NCBI GenBank assembly: GCA_022844045.1
Contig: JALHMM010000011.1
Coordinates: 40,129-104,128, forward strand
Direction of reading: 5' to 3'
DNA from: Reyranellaceae bacterium
GTDB lineage: Bacteria; Pseudomonadota; Alphaproteobacteria; Reyranellales; Reyranellaceae
Length of the DNA: 64,000 nucleotides
Positions 53,737 through 62,942 of the stretch are shown here, one piece after another. The notes beneath the pieces were generated by a model. That model was not told where the DNA came from. It saw only the letters and a list, made by a program, of their open reading frames with translations, and made no database searches. The stretch's first letter is position 1, and every line of letters starts with the position of its first letter. Made by a program: the position numbers and the translations under genes.

Positions 53737-54729
53737 TCAGAACATCGCCGCCAGCACACGGTCCGGCGGCCGGTGGCCGTCGACGAAGGTCTTGATGTTG
53801 ATGATGACCTTCTCACCCATCTCGATGCGGCCCTCGAGCGTGGCCGAGCCCATGTGCGGCAGCAGCACGACCTTGTCGAGCTCGATCAGCTTGGGGTTGA
53901 TCGCCGGCTCGTGCTCGAAGACGTCGAGGCCAGCGCCGGCCAGCTCGCCGGCGCGCAGCATGCGGGTGAGCGCGTTCTCGTCGACCACCTCGCCGCGCGC
54001 GGTGTTCACCAGGATGGCTGAGGGACGCATCAGCTTCAGCCGGCGGGCCGAGAGCAGATGATAGGTGGCCGGCGTATGGGGGCAATTGATGGATACGATG
54101 TCCATGCGCGCCAGCATCTGGTCGAGGCTTTCCCAGTAGGTCGCCTCGAGCGGCTTCTCGATGTCGGCGTGCAGACGGCGGCGGTTGTGGTAGTGCACCG
54201 CCATGCCGAAGCCGCGGGCGCGACGGGCCACGGCCTGGCCGATGCGGCCCATGCCGATGATGCCCAGCCGCTTGCCCCAGATGCGCGCGCCCAGCATCGC
54301 GGTGGGCGCCCAGCCGGTCCATTTGGCGGCGCGCACCAGCCGCTCGCCCTCGCCGACCCGGCGGGCCACGGCGAGAATCAGCGCCATGGTCATGTCGGCG
54401 GTGTCCTCGGTCAGCACGCCCGGCGTGTTGGTGACGACCACGCCGCGCTGGCGGGCGGTATCGAGGTCGATGTGGTCGACGCCGGTGCCGAAGGAGGCGA
54501 TCAGGCGCAGCTTGGGGCCGGCCTGTGACAGCACCCGCGCGTCGATCCGATCAGTCACGGTCGGCACCAGCACGTCGGCGGTCTTGATCGCCTCGATCAG
54601 CTGGGCCTGGGTCATCGGCTTGTCGTCGGCGTTCAGACGGGTGTCGAACAGCTCCATCATGCGCGTCTCGATCGCGTCAGGCAGCTTGCGCGTGACGATG
54701 ACGTGCGGCTTCTTTGGCGATACGGCCAT
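53737..54729 (-). CDS. D-2-hydroxyacid dehydrogenase, probably glyoxylate/hydroxypyruvate reductase
   Basis: A 330-residue NAD(P)-dependent dehydrogenase. The cofactor loop is LGIIGMGRIGQAVARRARGFGMAVHYHNRR. Catalytic residues lie in LVNTARGEVVDENAL (Arg), LDVFEHEPAINPKLIELDKV (Glu) and VLLPHMGSATLEGR (His). The substrate-binding SFGTGVDHIDLDTARQRGVVVTNTPGVLTEDTADM is also typical. GRHPR-type activity is most likely. ATG 54729 follows GGAG by seven bases; longer upstream starts lack similarity. It is convergent with the YihY gene. Confidence 0.92.
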   Translation of the reverse strand: MAVSPKKPHVIVTRKLPDAIETRMMELFDTRLNADDKPMTQAQLIEAIKTADVLVPTVTDRIDARVLSQAGPKLRLIASFGTGVDHIDLDTARQRGVVVTNTPGVLTEDTADMTMALILAVARRVGEGERLVRAAKWTGWAPTAMLGARIWGKRLGIIGMGRIGQAVARRARGFGMAVHYHNRRRLHADIEKPLEATYWESLDQMLARMDIVSINCPHTPATYHLLSARRLKLMRPSAILVNTARGEVVDENALTRMLRAGELAGAGLDVFEHEPAINPKLIELDKVVLLPHMGSATLEGRIEMGEKVIINIKTFVDGHRPPDRVLAAMF

Positions 54730-54883
54730 GATGGCTCCAATGACCCCCGAACCCGGGGCAATAGCAAAGCCGCGCGCGGCTTGTCCAGTTTGGCACCCGG
54801 ACGCGGTCGATCCGCAAAAACCGTGCCGAATCCGGCCCTTATCGCGACTTTGACAGGTGGATTGAAAGCCGACCTTGCGATAT

Positions 54884-55444
54884 ATGTTGGAAATGGAGCG
54901 TGGCGCGTGGATCAGACGGTCGGCATGGGCTTTGGCCTTGACCGGGCTATTGGCGGCCGCCGGTCCTCCCGCCTCCGCCCAGGCCGTGGCCACGTCCGGC
55001 GGCGCCAACCCGCCGCCGCTGCGCAAGGGCACCGGACTGCCGGTGCCGCGCTTCGCCGTGGTGCGCGCCGAGGAAACCAACGTGCGCACCGGCCCGGGCA
55101 GCCGCTACCCGATCGATTGGGTGTTCAAGCGCAAGGGTATGCCGGTCGAGATCGTCGGCGAGTACGAGAACTGGCGCAAGATCCGCGACTGGCAAGGCGC
55201 CGGCGGCTGGGTCCATCAGAGCCTGCTGAGCGGCAAGCGCTACGTCATCGTCACAACGGCCAACACGCCGCTGCGCAAGACGCCCACGGCCAGCGCCGCC
55301 GAGATCGCGCGCATGGAGGTCGAGGTCGTCGCCCAGGTGAAGTCGTGCTCGGGCGATTGGTGCCGCGTGCAGGCCGGCGGTCATATCGGCTGGATCGAGC
55401 GCCGCCATGTTTGGGGCGTCTACAAGGGCGAAGTCGTCAATTAG
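54884..55444 (+). CDS. exported protein with bacterial SH3 domains
   Basis: A 186-residue protein. The leader (MERGAWIRRSAWALALTGLLAA) ends in a probable cleavage site near ASAQA, so export is expected. The mature part contains two SH3b-like repeats, marked by ETNVRTGPGSRYPIDWVFKRKGMPVEIV and NTPLRKTPTASAAEIARMEVEVV in pieces, each followed by Trp-rich strands (DWQGAGGWVHQSLLSG; GDWCRVQAGGHIGWIE). Such domains bind peptidoglycan or metals. The start is uncertain between TTG 54875, ATG 54884 and ATG 54893. It is divergent from the dehydrogenase. Confidence 0.82.
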   Translation: MLEMERGAWIRRSAWALALTGLLAAAGPPASAQAVATSGGANPPPLRKGTGLPVPRFAVVRAEETNVRTGPGSRYPIDWVFKRKGMPVEIVGEYENWRKIRDWQGAGGWVHQSLLSGKRYVIVTTANTPLRKTPTASAAEIARMEVEVVAQVKSCSGDWCRVQAGGHIGWIERRHVWGVYKGEVVN

Positions 55445-56225
55445 GCAGCGCGACGTAGGCGGCATCGAAGCGCCGCGCGAGGTCCGGATCGATCGCCAGC
55501 GCCGCGCGCGTCGCGCCTAGCGCGAGATTCTGCTTGGTGAGTCTGGCCAGCGCGCCGACATCGGCGCGCGCCATGGCGACGATCGCTGGCCCGGCGGCGC
55601 GTTGCGCCTGCGGCGGCAACGCCTCCCAGTGGCGCATCGCCAGCTCGACCCGCACGTCGCGTCGCCTGGGATCGTAGGGCGCCACCTGCAACGCGCGCGA
55701 AAGCGGCGCGACCACCGATGGATCACCCTGGGTCAGCAGTTCGAGCGCTTCGGCGAGCGCGGTCCAGGCCGTGGGGTGGGCCGGTGCGTGGCGCACGGCG
55801 GTCTTTGCCGCCTCGACACTCTGCCGGGCATGCTCGACGAGCAGCTTGGCGTCGGTGGCGCGGCGCGCCTGCCAGAGCCGCAGATCGGCCAGGATCACCG
55901 CCGTATCGGCATCTGGCGCCAGGCTCAGCGCGAACTCCAGCCGCTCGACGGCGTAGGTGACATCCGAGGCGTAGAGGCCTCGCTCGCCGGCGATATAGCG
56001 CTCGGCGATCGGCTGGGCCTGGAACACGGCGATGGCGGCGAAGAGATGCGGCACCGCCGTCGCGGCCAATGCCAGGCCGCCGACGATGGCGATGATGCCC
56101 AGCGGCAGCGAGAGCTTGTGGCGTAGATGCTCGGGCCCGGCGTTGTGCCTGTCGCCGCGCCGCGCCCGGCGGCGGTCGGGCCGCAGGTCGGAAACCAGCG
56201 AGACACGGTTCGTGGGCGTCGCCAT
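55437..56225 (-). CDS. membrane-anchored helical-repeat protein, Wzc neighbour
   Basis: A 262-residue protein. An arginine-rich cytoplasmic part (residues 1-35) precedes one membrane helix (LSLPLGIIAIVGGLALAATAVPHLFAAIAVF). The rest is an alanine-rich helical part with TPR-like units (VTYAVERLEFALSLAPDADTAVILADLRLWQ, TAWTALAEALELLTQGD). It starts 24 bases after the tyrosine-autokinase stop on the same strand, so it likely belongs to the same polysaccharide locus. I cannot name a family. It overlaps the SH3 gene 3' end by eight bases. Confidence 0.7.
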   Translation of the reverse strand: MATPTNRVSLVSDLRPDRRRARRGDRHNAGPEHLRHKLSLPLGIIAIVGGLALAATAVPHLFAAIAVFQAQPIAERYIAGERGLYASDVTYAVERLEFALSLAPDADTAVILADLRLWQARRATDAKLLVEHARQSVEAAKTAVRHAPAHPTAWTALAEALELLTQGDPSVVAPLSRALQVAPYDPRRRDVRVELAMRHWEALPPQAQRAAGPAIVAMARADVGALARLTKQNLALGATRAALAIDPDLARRFDAAYVALPN

Positions 56226-56249
56226 GACAGAGCGCGTCGAGGGGTTCGG

Positions 56250-58505
56250 CTACTCGCCGTAGTACTTCTTGTAGCCGCGGTAGTAGTACACGCCGCTATC
56301 GGTGTAGTCGTACTGGGCGTGGCGCCGCAGGTCGACCTGGGTGAGCACGATGCCCGACAGGCGCGCGCCCGCCTCGTAGACCATCTTCACGCCGGTCGAG
56401 GCGATGTCGCGCCGCGTCTTCTCCCAGCGCACCACGAAGATCGTCGTATCGGCCTGGCGCACCAGCAGCAGCGCGTCGGACACGGCCAGGACGGGCGGCG
56501 TGTCGAGCACGACGAGGTCGAAGGCGTCGCCCAGCTGCTGCAGCAGGCGGCGCATGCGCAGCGAGCCCAGCAGGTCGGTGGGCGAGGGTGGCCGCTTGCC
56601 GGCGAGGATGTAGTAGAGGCCGGTACGCGGCTCGACGTGCACCAGCTCCTCGAGGTTGCGCTGGCCCGACAGGAACTCGGCCAGGCCGGCCTCGTTCTCG
56701 ACGCCGAGGTTCTTGTGCGCCGAAGGCTGGCGCAGGTCGCAGTCGATCAGCAGCGTGCGCGCCCCCGATGCGGCCGAGGCGGCGGCCAGCGACAGCGAGG
56801 TCGTCGTCTTGCCTTCGCCGGGCACCGAAGACGTCACCACGACGGTACGCTGCGGATGGTCGGCGCTCGAGAGCTGGATGCCGGTCCGGATCGTGCGCAG
56901 CGCCTCGGAATAGGCCGAGTTCGGCTTGTCGACGATGTTCATCCACGGCTTGGCGTTGCGCCGCAGGCGGCCGGACTGGAACGGCACCATGCCGAGCGCG
57001 GCGACGCCGGTCATCTGCTCGAGCTGGTGGATCGAGCGGAAGCCGGAGTCCATGAGTTCGATGATGATGGCCACCGCGACGCCCAGCGCCAGCGAGGCGA
57101 CGAAGGCCATCAGCACGATCAGGTCCTTGCGCGGCGCGACGGGCATGCTGGGCGCCTCGGCCTCGTTCAACGGCCGAGCCATGGACTTGCGCTGCTGCTG
57201 GCCGGTAAGGCTGACTTCCTGGAAACGCGACAGCAGCGCCTGGTAGTACTGCTTGCGCGTGTCGAGTTCGGTCTGCAGCGTGCGCAGCTGCGCCAGATTC
57301 ACGGTCTGGCGCTTGATCTGCTCCTCGAGCCGGTTGACCTCGGCGCGCAGCTTCTCGACCGAGACCCGCGTGGCTTCAACCTCGCGGCCCTGATTGTCGA
57401 TGACGCGGCGGCGTTCGGAATTGACGCGGGATTGCACTGCCGCGAGCTGCTGGACCGCCTTCACCATGTCGGGATGCGCCGGGCCGAGCTGTCCCGACAG
57501 CTCGGCGACACGCTTCTCGGCGCTGGCCAGCTCGGCAAGCAGAGTGGTGTCGTTGGGCAGCATGCCGTTGGTGGCGCGCGCCGCTTTCTCGCGCAGGTCG
57601 CGTTCGGCCGACAGCAGCTGCGACTGCAGCTCGATCAACTGCTTGGTCTGGGTCGAGGCGTCGCCAGTGTCGTAGATCTGATTGGCGGCACGGAACTCGG
57701 CCAGCTTGCCCTCGGCCTCCACCACCGCCTTGCGCGCGGTCTCGGTCTGGGTGCTGAGGAAGCGCATCAGCTCCAGCGAGTCCTGCTTCTTGTCGGACGT
57801 CTGCTGGTCCATGTAGGTGCGGATCGCCTGGTTCACCGATTGCGCGGCGAGCAGCGGATCGGATGAGCGGTAGCGTACGCTCATGACGCGCGAGTACAGC
57901 GGGATGGCGGTCGACAGGCCGCCGGCCCAGGCGCCGGCGATCTGGTTATAGAAGGGATCCTTCTGGTCCGGCGGCATCGCCTCGAGGCGGCGGCGGACTT
58001 CATCGGCCGGCAGGCGCGATGGGGGCGTCGTGCCACCGGCGCCGACCAGCTTCAGGACCGGCGCGAAGAGAGCCTTGAGCTTGCCCTGTTGCGGCGGGGC
58101 GAGATCGGGGTTGAATAGCGGGTGCTCGATCAGGTTCAGCGCCCGGACGGAGATGCGCGCGTTGGCCTCGCTCTTCAGCTTGGCCGCCTCGGCCTCCATG
58201 TTCACGTCGAGGGGACCGGCGCCCTGGTTCGGGTTGATGATCGGCGCGTCGGCGCTGCCCTCGATGACAATGTCGGCCTGAGCCTGGTAGACCGGCACCA
58301 GCTGGTTGGCGACCAGCCAGGCGATCGTCGTGCCGATCAGCGCCACGCCACCGATGAGCAGCTTGTGGCGCCGCAGCATGCCCAGGATGTTGCGGACCGA
58401 AACTGACGGGGAAGGGTCGCCCTGCGGCGGCTGTTGCGAACCTGGCGGCGGCGCTTCCACCGGAAGGTTGCTGTACGCCGTTTGCAGGCGCGTGACACTC
58501 GCCAT
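56250..58505 (-). CDS. polysaccharide co-polymerase / tyrosine autokinase (Wzc/ExoP type)
   Basis: A 751-residue inner-membrane protein controlling capsule or exopolysaccharide chain length. Residues 20-60 hold the first membrane helix and Wzz domain; a long periplasmic coiled coil (about 200-430) leads to the second helix. The cytoplasmic BY-kinase has Walker A SSVPGEGKTTTSLSLA, the A' motif LLIDCDLRQPSAHKNLG, and Walker B-type LVVLDTPPVLAVSDALL. The last 20 residues contain eight tyrosines, the autophosphorylation cluster. No glycosyltransferase genes are in view; they may lie beyond the window. Confidence 0.93.
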   Translation of the reverse strand: MASVTRLQTAYSNLPVEAPPPGSQQPPQGDPSPSVSVRNILGMLRRHKLLIGGVALIGTTIAWLVANQLVPVYQAQADIVIEGSADAPIINPNQGAGPLDVNMEAEAAKLKSEANARISVRALNLIEHPLFNPDLAPPQQGKLKALFAPVLKLVGAGGTTPPSRLPADEVRRRLEAMPPDQKDPFYNQIAGAWAGGLSTAIPLYSRVMSVRYRSSDPLLAAQSVNQAIRTYMDQQTSDKKQDSLELMRFLSTQTETARKAVVEAEGKLAEFRAANQIYDTGDASTQTKQLIELQSQLLSAERDLREKAARATNGMLPNDTTLLAELASAEKRVAELSGQLGPAHPDMVKAVQQLAAVQSRVNSERRRVIDNQGREVEATRVSVEKLRAEVNRLEEQIKRQTVNLAQLRTLQTELDTRKQYYQALLSRFQEVSLTGQQQRKSMARPLNEAEAPSMPVAPRKDLIVLMAFVASLALGVAVAIIIELMDSGFRSIHQLEQMTGVAALGMVPFQSGRLRRNAKPWMNIVDKPNSAYSEALRTIRTGIQLSSADHPQRTVVVTSSVPGEGKTTTSLSLAAASAASGARTLLIDCDLRQPSAHKNLGVENEAGLAEFLSGQRNLEELVHVEPRTGLYYILAGKRPPSPTDLLGSLRMRRLLQQLGDAFDLVVLDTPPVLAVSDALLLVRQADTTIFVVRWEKTRRDIASTGVKMVYEAGARLSGIVLTQVDLRRHAQYDYTDSGVYYYRGYKKYYGE

Positions 58506-58627
58506 GGACTAGGACCACCCTGCGGCCGGCGCGCCCGGCGAATAAAAACAATGAGAATTACTAAATATCACGTCGTAAACCGCTCTAGAACAAAGAAATT
58601 TCAAAAGGCGTGATTGCTGGGTCGCGG

Positions 58628-58662
58628 GTCGCTCTCGACCACAATCTGTGGGGTCGAGCGAC
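58628..58662 (-). terminator. stem-loop after the adaptor gene
   Basis: Minus-strand sequence GTCGCTCGACCCC and GGTCGAGAGCGAC form a long hairpin with one bulge and a nine-base loop, 38 bases after the stop at 58701. A T-run (CCTTTT) follows only after about 25 bases. It may be a partial terminator or an RNA-stabilising structure separating the secretion genes from the kinase gene. The AT-rich 58535-58600 beyond it may hold the kinase promoter. Confidence 0.5.
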
Positions 58663-58700
58663 GTTGTGACCTCAATCCATGGAGAAACGATGAACGGTGC

Positions 58701-60224
58701 TCAGCGTTCCTTCAGGGCGTCGCCGACGGTGGAAAATACCCGGTCGGTGAAATAATCCATGATCGAGCGGCGGCCGACATGCAGGTCGACCATTGCGGTC
58801 ATGCCGGGGGTCACGCGATTACGCCGTGGGTCGTCGCCCAGATAGTCGCGCTCCACCGAGGCCAGGACGACGAAGTAGGGTTGCGTCGTCGCCGCGGCTT
58901 GCGGATTGACGGCCGGGTCGGGCGCCGTGGCGTCAGCGGCGATGTGCGTGACCTTGCAGTCCAGCGCGCCGTAGCGGATCCAGTCATAGGTCTGCAGCTT
59001 CGCGATACAGGCCTGGCCGGGCGTGATCATGCCGATATCGGCGTTGGTGACCCGGATCTCGACCTCGATGCGTCGCGCCTCGCCGGTCGGCACGACACCG
59101 GCGACCGGCTCGCCGGGCCGCACGGCCTGGCCGGGATTGGTCAGGCGCATGCCGTTGACGATGCCGTCGATCGGCGCGCGCAGGGTCAGGTTCCGCTTGA
59201 AGGTAAGTTGCTGCTCGACGCTGCCCAGGGCGCGGTCGCGCTCGGCGCGCGCCTCGCCCAACCGCTTCAGCGCCGCCGAAGACCACTCGCGATCGACGAT
59301 GGAACGCCGCTCGGTGGCCTCGTTGTAGGTTTGCTGGGCGGATTTGAGATCTTCGCGCGCCGCGGCCAGATCGCCCTGGGCGATGACGAGGTCGCGCTTG
59401 ACCCCAAGATACTGAAGCTCCGGGAAGTATTGCTGGCCGACCAGGCCGCGCAGCGCCTGCTCGCGCCGCGACAGGATGGCGACACTCTCTTCCAGAGTCT
59501 TGATGCGGCCCTGCAGCCCGAGGATCTTGGAGCGCGTCTGCTCGATCACCGAGTCGGCCGCGGTACGCCGCGCCTGCAACTCGGCCTGACGCGCGCGCCA
59601 AAGATTGAGCTGATCGGCGATGACCGACGGGGCGTCCGACAGTGTCGTCGGGAAGTTAGGCGGCATCGGCTGGTTGGCGGTCTCCGCCTCGAGCCGCGCC
59701 ACCTCGCCGGACAGCGCGAGGTAGATCGCGCGCGTCTTGCTGATCTCCTGGTCGACCTGGTCGGCGTCCAGCGCGACGAGCTCCTGGCCCTCACGCACCT
59801 GGTCGCCGTCCTTGACGAAAATGCGCGCCACGCGTCCGCCCTCGGGATGGCTGACGGTCTTGGCTTTGCCGGCCGGCCGGATGACACCCTGGGCCGTCGC
59901 CACCTGGTCGATCTTGGACAGCGACATCCACAGGATCGCAGCGGCGAGGAAGCCGGCCACGGTGTAGATCGTCCAGCTGACGTAGGGCGAATGCCGCCGC
60001 TCGGTGATCGCCTCGATGTCGGGCAGAAAATCCTCGACCTTCGAGCGCGGCGTGCCCGGCAAACGGGCCTCGGCGAAGAGGCGCGTCAGCGCGTTCTCGG
60101 TTGGCTTGGTCGGTGCCGCCTGCTGCGCGCCGGCGGGCGAATCGACGAGCTCGCGCCCGCTGTCGCGCGGCTCCTCGCGCGCCGCCCGCAGCGCGCCGTT
60201 CGGTGGTCCTCCGCCATTGGCCAT
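58701..60224 (-). CDS. HlyD-family type I secretion adaptor
   Basis: A 507-residue membrane-fusion protein linking an inner-membrane ABC exporter to TolC. A cytoplasmic leader of about 70 residues (rich in Pro/Arg) precedes one membrane helix (WTIYTVAGFLAAAILWMSLSKI). The lipoyl half (GRVARIFVKDGDQVREGQELVALDADQV) and a long alpha-hairpin (about 180-330, many Gln/Arg/Glu) follow. The C-terminal beta domain has RAPIDGIVNGMRLTNPGQAVRPGEPVAGVVP and VTPGMTAMVDLHVGRRSIMDYF. It starts 13 bases after the ABC exporter gene, so they are one operon. Confidence 0.94.
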   Translation of the reverse strand: MANGGGPPNGALRAAREEPRDSGRELVDSPAGAQQAAPTKPTENALTRLFAEARLPGTPRSKVEDFLPDIEAITERRHSPYVSWTIYTVAGFLAAAILWMSLSKIDQVATAQGVIRPAGKAKTVSHPEGGRVARIFVKDGDQVREGQELVALDADQVDQEISKTRAIYLALSGEVARLEAETANQPMPPNFPTTLSDAPSVIADQLNLWRARQAELQARRTAADSVIEQTRSKILGLQGRIKTLEESVAILSRREQALRGLVGQQYFPELQYLGVKRDLVIAQGDLAAAREDLKSAQQTYNEATERRSIVDREWSSAALKRLGEARAERDRALGSVEQQLTFKRNLTLRAPIDGIVNGMRLTNPGQAVRPGEPVAGVVPTGEARRIEVEIRVTNADIGMITPGQACIAKLQTYDWIRYGALDCKVTHIAADATAPDPAVNPQAAATTQPYFVVLASVERDYLGDDPRRNRVTPGMTAMVDLHVGRRSIMDYFTDRVFSTVGDALKER

Positions 60225-60237
60225 CGCGCGTTATCCT

Positions 60238-62529
60238 TCAGGCACCGGCCATCGGGCCGCCACCGGCGACCAGGCTGGCGATGTTGGAGCCGGAACTCAT
60301 CGGCGACTGGGCGCCGGGCTGGGCGCGGCTGGCCTCGGCCATGCGGATGCGGGCATAGGCCATCACCTCCGTCGGCGGTCCGATGCGCTCGATGCGCCCG
60401 TCGATCACCAGCGCCACCTTGTCGGCGATGGCCAATGGCGCCAGGCGATGCGTGACCATGACGATGGTGCGGCCGCGCGCGTTGGTGCGCAGCGTGCGCA
60501 GAAGCTGCTCCTCGGTCGCCGGATCGAGCGCGCTGGTCGCCTCGTCGAGCACGATGATGCGGGGATTGCGGATCAGCGCGCGGGCGATGCACAGCAGCTG
60601 CTTCTGGCCCTGCGAGAGGCCGCCGCCGCGTTCGCTCAGCACGGTGTTGTAGCCGTGCGGCAGCTTCTGGATGAAGTTGTGCGCGCCGACGAACTTGGCG
60701 ACGGCGACGATGCGGCCGGGATCCTTGTCGGCGACACCCATGGCGATGTTCTCGCGCACCGTGCCGGAGAACAGCTGCACTTCCTGCGGCACCGCACCGG
60801 TCTGCGCGCGCAGTTGCGCCGGCGAGATATGCGCGATGTCGGTGCGGTCGACCAGTACGCGGCCGGAGGTCGGCGTGTAGAGGCCCTGCAGCAGGTTGGA
60901 GATCGTCGTCTTGCCCGAGCCGGAGGGGCCGATGATGCCGATCACCGTTCCGGGCTCGATGCGCAGGTCGATGTCATGCAGGATCGGCGGGCCGTCGTCG
61001 TACTTGAACGAGACGCGCTCGAAGATGATCTCGCCCTGCACCGGCGGCATCGGCGCCAGCGCGCCCGGCTCGATCTCCGGCGCCACCGACATCATCTCGT
61101 CGATGCGCCTGAAGGCGGCGAACACCGCCTGCACGCTGTGCCAGGCGGAGATCACCTGACGCATCGGCGCCAGCGCGCGGCCGGCCAGCATGTTGACGGC
61201 GATCAGCGCACCGATGCTCATCAGCTGGTTGGTGATCTCCCAGGTGCCGAGCAGGATGACACCCAGCGATACGAACATCTGCAGCGCGCCGGTGAGGGAG
61301 CCGACGGTGTTGGCCAGATTGTTGGCCTTGAAGCTGGTCCAGGCCGAGCGCGCCACGCGCTCGCGCCAGCGCCGCTCGATCTCGCTCTCCAGGCCCAGCG
61401 CCTTGATGGTGCCGGCGTTGTTGACGGTCTCGTTGAGCGCCGAGCCCTTGGCCGCCAGGGCGTTGAAGTTCTCGTCGATGTAGCGCTTCTGCGCCCGGTG
61501 GGTGACCAGCGAGATGCCGATGAACACCGGGATCATCAGCGTCACGAAGATGCCGATGAGGGAGTTGATCAGGAAGATGGCGATCAGATAGATGAAGACG
61601 AACGCCAGGTCGATGACCAGCGCCGGCATCTGGCCGGTGAAAAAGGCACGCAAGGTGTCGAGCTGGCGCAGCCGCTCGGCGATCACGCCCGAGGGCGTCT
61701 TCTCGAAATGCTGATAGGGCAGGTGCACGAGATGGCGCACGACCTCGCCCGACATCAGCGCGTCGATGCGCGCGCCCGTGTTGCTCGAGACATAGCTGCG
61801 CAGGATGCGCAGCAGCGTGTCGAAGACGTATACGATCGACATGCCGATGATCAGCACGACCATCGTCGTCGCCAGCGTGTCGGGACTGCCTTGGCCGATG
61901 ACCTTGTTGAAGATCACCATCATGAAGAGCGGCGTGGCCAGCGCCAGAATGTTGATGGCGCAAGACGAGATCAGCAGCTCGCCGAGCACCGGCCTGACGC
62001 GATCATAGAGCAGCGCCTTCCAGTCGCGGCGGCGCGCTTCGCTCGGCACCTCCTTCATCACGATGGCACGGCCGGTGATCGAGGCGATGGCCTGCGGATC
62101 GAGCGTGCGCGCCTTGCCCTCGACGACGTCGACCGCGGTGAAGCGCTCGCCATCACGAGCCGTCACGACCATCGACGGTTCATCGCCGCGGCCGACAAGG
62201 ATGAAGGGCGTCGGCAGCCGCGCGAGCGTCGCGCTGTCCGTCGTCACCGGCCCGGCTTTGAAGCCCAGGCGGGAGCAGGCGAGCAGCACGGTCGGCTCGT
62301 CGAGACCGCGTTCGGGGATCGGGCAGAGCGCGCGCAGCTCGGCCTCGCTGACCGGGCGACCCATCTGCTGCGTGACATACAGCAAGCAGCGCATCAGGGT
62401 GTCGATGCGCCGCTCCGGTCGCGGCTCGGACGGTGCTGGCTCGCCTGGCCGGGCCGGTTCCGCGTCGACCGGCCGTGCTGGGTCCTGCGGATCCGGGGTA
62501 TCGCCGTACGGTTTGTCAGGCGGAGCCAT
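60238..62529 (-). CDS. type I secretion ABC exporter (permease-ATPase, HlyB type)
   Basis: A 763-residue ABC transporter. The N-terminal 130 residues resemble the C39 peptidase-like domain without a catalytic Cys (LLYVTQQMGRPVSEAEL, LARLPTPFILVGRGDEPSMVV), which binds RTX substrates rather than cleaving them. A six-helix membrane domain follows (LLISSCAINILALATPLFMMVIFNKV; SGVIAERLRQLDTLRAFFTG). The ATPase has Walker A IIGPSGSGKTTISNLL, signature LSQGQKQLLCIARAL and Walker B IIVLDEATSALD. ATG 62529 is preferred because the candidate promoter lies upstream of it and inside the longer frame. Confidence 0.95.
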   Translation of the reverse strand: MAPPDKPYGDTPDPQDPARPVDAEPARPGEPAPSEPRPERRIDTLMRCLLYVTQQMGRPVSEAELRALCPIPERGLDEPTVLLACSRLGFKAGPVTTDSATLARLPTPFILVGRGDEPSMVVTARDGERFTAVDVVEGKARTLDPQAIASITGRAIVMKEVPSEARRRDWKALLYDRVRPVLGELLISSCAINILALATPLFMMVIFNKVIGQGSPDTLATTMVVLIIGMSIVYVFDTLLRILRSYVSSNTGARIDALMSGEVVRHLVHLPYQHFEKTPSGVIAERLRQLDTLRAFFTGQMPALVIDLAFVFIYLIAIFLINSLIGIFVTLMIPVFIGISLVTHRAQKRYIDENFNALAAKGSALNETVNNAGTIKALGLESEIERRWRERVARSAWTSFKANNLANTVGSLTGALQMFVSLGVILLGTWEITNQLMSIGALIAVNMLAGRALAPMRQVISAWHSVQAVFAAFRRIDEMMSVAPEIEPGALAPMPPVQGEIIFERVSFKYDDGPPILHDIDLRIEPGTVIGIIGPSGSGKTTISNLLQGLYTPTSGRVLVDRTDIAHISPAQLRAQTGAVPQEVQLFSGTVRENIAMGVADKDPGRIVAVAKFVGAHNFIQKLPHGYNTVLSERGGGLSQGQKQLLCIARALIRNPRIIVLDEATSALDPATEEQLLRTLRTNARGRTIVMVTHRLAPLAIADKVALVIDGRIERIGPPTEVMAYARIRMAEASRAQPGAQSPMSSGSNIASLVAGGGPMAGA

Positions 62530-62942
62530 ATGCGCGGGCAACCTCAGCGACGCGGCGGGACGGGCGGCGAAACAGCGCCGACCGCCGTCGCACTCGCGCT
62601 TCTCCCAATGTTCTGGCAATGACCCGCCGTGGGTACGACGGGACGGCCCTTGGGGACCAATGCCGAACGATCCATAGTGGCAAGAATCTTGCCTATTAAC
62701 AATAGCCTGCGGAACCATTCTGAAGTTCCGTGGCGGGCCTGCCGCCGTCTTGGATGCGACGAAGAGTCGCTTGTGGATTATTCATCACGATAGATTCACG
62801 ATTTTTAGACGTTCGATCCCGATTCGTTCAGGGTCTCGTGCAACTCCGTGCAAAATTCGGTGTTATTTGAGGGGCCGGTTTGCTATAACCCCGAGGATCA
62901 TCTGGCGAATTTTGCCCAAAAGAATTTTCAGGAAGCGATTTG
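62530..62942. other. divergent intergenic region between exporter and exported-protein genes
   Basis: The 413 bases hold the candidate exporter promoter and operator (62672-62702) on the minus strand. For the divergent gene, a TATAAC -10-like hexamer lies at 62884-62889; its -35 is poor. The 62755-62880 part is AT-rich for this genome. A longer frame upstream of the exporter start is open to 62718 but reads through the promoter. I see no RNA gene here. Confidence 0.5.
62672..62702 (-). promoter_or_regulatory. candidate exporter promoter with perfect inverted-repeat operator
   Basis: On the minus strand TTGTTA (62697-62702) and CTATGG (62672-62677) are 19 bases apart, a slightly long spacer. 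Between them lies GGCAAGA-A-TCTTGCC (62679-62693), a perfect seven-base inverted repeat around one base, shaped like a dimeric-repressor site. It is about 145 bases before the chosen start. Binding at this place would block RNA polymerase. No matching regulator gene is visible in the window. Confidence 0.45.

Noticed and set aside
62530..62718. Exporter start at 62718
   Set aside because: The extra 63 residues are unlike the family, and the frame would read through the candidate promoter and operator.
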